Assembly: GCA_025353235.1 (NCBI GenBank)
Contig: JANXQZ010000018.1
Location: 1-6,592 of the forward strand
Direction of reading: 5' to 3'
DNA length: 6,592 nucleotides
Source of the DNA: Bryobacterales bacterium
Lineage (GTDB): Bacteria; Acidobacteriota; Terriglobia; Bryobacterales; Bryobacteraceae
The position numbers were made by a program, and so were the translations under genes. The notes under the pieces were generated by a model. That model worked only from the letters and a program-made list of their open reading frames with translations, was not told the DNA's origin and ran no database searches. Each line of letters begins with the position of its first letter. Within the stretch, counting starts at the first letter, position 1. This document shows, piece after piece, positions 5,542 to 6,592 of the stretch.

Positions 5542-6592
5542 TTGCTGAGCGCCAGGGCGCTCTGTAAATCCTACGCGGGGCTTCATGCTCTCAGATCTGT
5601 ATCGTTCGATCTGCGCCGGGGCGAGGTTCACGCGCTGGTTGGCGAAAATGGCGCGGGCAAGTCCACACTGATCAAAATACTCACGGGAGCGGTTCAGCCC
5701 GACTCTGGGTCGATTGAACTGGATGGGGCCGCGATTCAGCGAAACAATCCCCAAATCTCGAGAGCCTTGGGTATCTCGGCAATATATCAGCAGCCTGCCC
5801 TTTTTCCCGATCTCACGGTTACAGAAAACATTGCACTCGCCACTGAAGAGCGCGGGCTGTGGCGACGCGTGAATTGGCGGGCCCGTCGCGCAAGGTGCCG
5901 CGAGCTGCTGAGCCGCATCGGATCGGAGATCCATCCTGACGCCCTGGTAAGTTCGCTCAGCATGCCCGAACAGCAGGTGGTCGAGATTGCGAAGGCGCTG
6001 GGCTCGAACGCAAAGGTGCTGATCCTGGACGAGCCCACGGCATCCTTAAGCGACCGTGAAGTGGAAAACTTGTTCCGCGTGATTCGAGACTTGCGTGGGC
6101 AGAGCGTTGGCCTAATCTATATCTCTCACCGCTTGGAAGAACTCATTGAGATTGCCGATCGGGTGACTGTGCTGCGCGACGGAAGCGCGATCGCGACCCG
6201 CGACATGTCGGACGTAAGCCCTGCGGAACTAATCAGCCTGATGGTTGGCCGCGAGCTATCGGCGGTGTTCCCGAAACGCGAGGTCAAGCTGGGCGACGTC
6301 GCGCTTGAGATTCGAGGCAACATGAACCTGACACTGAGGGCTGGCGAGATCGTGGGTTTAGCCGGACTCGTTGGCGCAGGACGCACCGAATTGGCAGAGA
6401 AGCTCTTCGGGCTGCGCCCCGCCGACGGCCTGCAAGTTCTGCTCCGTGGCAAACCCGTTCACATCCATAGCGCACAGGCGGCAGTTGAGTTGGGGCTCGC
6501 CTATGTGCCCGAGGATCGACGGCGCCACGGCTTGATCATGGAAATGTCAATCGCCGCCAATACAACGCTGGCAAGCTTGAAGTCGATATCGC
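5542..6592 (+). CDS. Sugar ABC transporter ATP-binding protein, RbsA/XylG/MglA type (3' truncated by window)
   Basis: The frame is open from a TAA at 5488-5490 to the window end, giving 350 residues from TTG 5542 of the ~500 usual for this two-domain ATPase. It energises a CUT2-type importer together with a permease and a periplasmic sugar-binding protein, presumably encoded downstream. Domain 1 has Walker A GENGAGKST (34-42), Q-loop IYQQPALFPDLTV (81-93), signature LSMPEQQVVEIAKAL (139-153), Walker B VLILDEPTASL (159-169) and H-loop His196. Domain 2 has the degenerate Walker A GLVGAGRTE (275-283), with Arg in place of Lys, and VPEDRRRHGL (322-331), both normal for the family. There is no ATG or GTG in frame before the homology begins, so TTG 5542 (MLSARALCKSYAG) is the best start; CTG 5545 is possible. 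No clear Shine-Dalgarno is visible. The substrate sugar cannot be assigned from the ATPase. The sequence stays in frame throughout, so the truncation is only the window edge. Confidence 0.95.
   Translation, partial: MLSARALCKSYAGLHALRSVSFDLRRGEVHALVGENGAGKSTLIKILTGAVQPDSGSIELDGAAIQRNNPQISRALGISAIYQQPALFPDLTVTENIALATEERGLWRRVNWRARRARCRELLSRIGSEIHPDALVSSLSMPEQQVVEIAKALGSNAKVLILDEPTASLSDREVENLFRVIRDLRGQSVGLIYISHRLEELIEIADRVTVLRDGSAIATRDMSDVSPAELISLMVGRELSAVFPKREVKLGDVALEIRGNMNLTLRAGEIVGLAGLVGAGRTELAEKLFGLRPADGLQVLLRGKPVHIHSAQAAVELGLAYVPEDRRRHGLIMEMSIAANTTLASLKSIS

Noticed and set aside
6370..6396. Missing Walker A lysine in the second ABC domain considered as a disabling mutation
   Set aside because: GLVGAGRTE with Arg is normal for the second half of RbsA/XylG/MglA-type ATPases.
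5787..6452. Minus-strand ORFs of 83-108 residues at 5787-6038 and 6126-6452
   Set aside because: They are antisense to the ABC transporter ATPase. The Ser/Arg/Pro-rich products are typical shadows.

Overview
The window looks like a chromosomal segment from an acidobacterium of the Solibacter/Bryobacter group (class Terriglobia). The main evidence is the large secreted protein at 1800-4235. Its last ~245 residues match the two-lobed C-terminal domain known as TIGR03437 (Solibacter C-terminal domain), preceded by a BACON-like and a choice-of-anchor-D/ASH-like domain. A long GC-rich palindrome of a type I recall as common in such genomes, and a small membrane-anchored protein of a kind I associate with Acidobacteria, agree with this. 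Base composition is moderately GC-rich and similar across the genes. I see no tRNA, rRNA, CRISPR array, insertion sequence or phage gene.

Layout, left to right. (1) 1-318 (+): the end of an unrecognised protein that may start before the window. (2) 326-389: a 26-bp near-perfect inverted repeat with a 12-nt loop, between two convergent genes. The stop codon of the next gene lies in its loop. (3) 354-1088 (-): a soluble family-2 glycosyltransferase of the dolichyl-phosphate-sugar-synthase type. (4) 1108-1707 (+): type I signal peptidase (lepB) with a TTG start, diverging from the glycosyltransferase with only 19 bp between start codons. (5) 1800-4235 (+): a secreted 811-residue protein carrying a metzincin-type zinc motif (HExxHxxGxxH) in an otherwise unrecognised domain, followed by adhesion-type beta domains. 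A TACAAT box 6 nt before its ATG suggests leaderless transcription. (6) 4241-4516 (-): small anchored protein, apparently translationally coupled to (7) 4518-5480 (-): a polyprenyl-phosphate glycosyltransferase with two C-terminal membrane helices. (8) 5542-6592 (+): the first two thirds of a double-domain sugar ABC-transporter ATPase (RbsA/XylG/MglA type), cut by the window edge.

Most of the genes concern the cell envelope and secretion: two polyprenyl-phosphate-type glycosyltransferases, the protease that releases exported proteins, an exported putative metalloprotease and a sugar importer. They do not form one operon. Strand switches occur at about 350, 1100, 4238 and 5510, giving two convergent and two divergent junctions, all very tight. 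The most notable items are the putative secreted metzincin with its unusual architecture, the palindrome that supplies the tail of a glycosyltransferase, and the small cysteine-pair protein coupled to the second glycosyltransferase.
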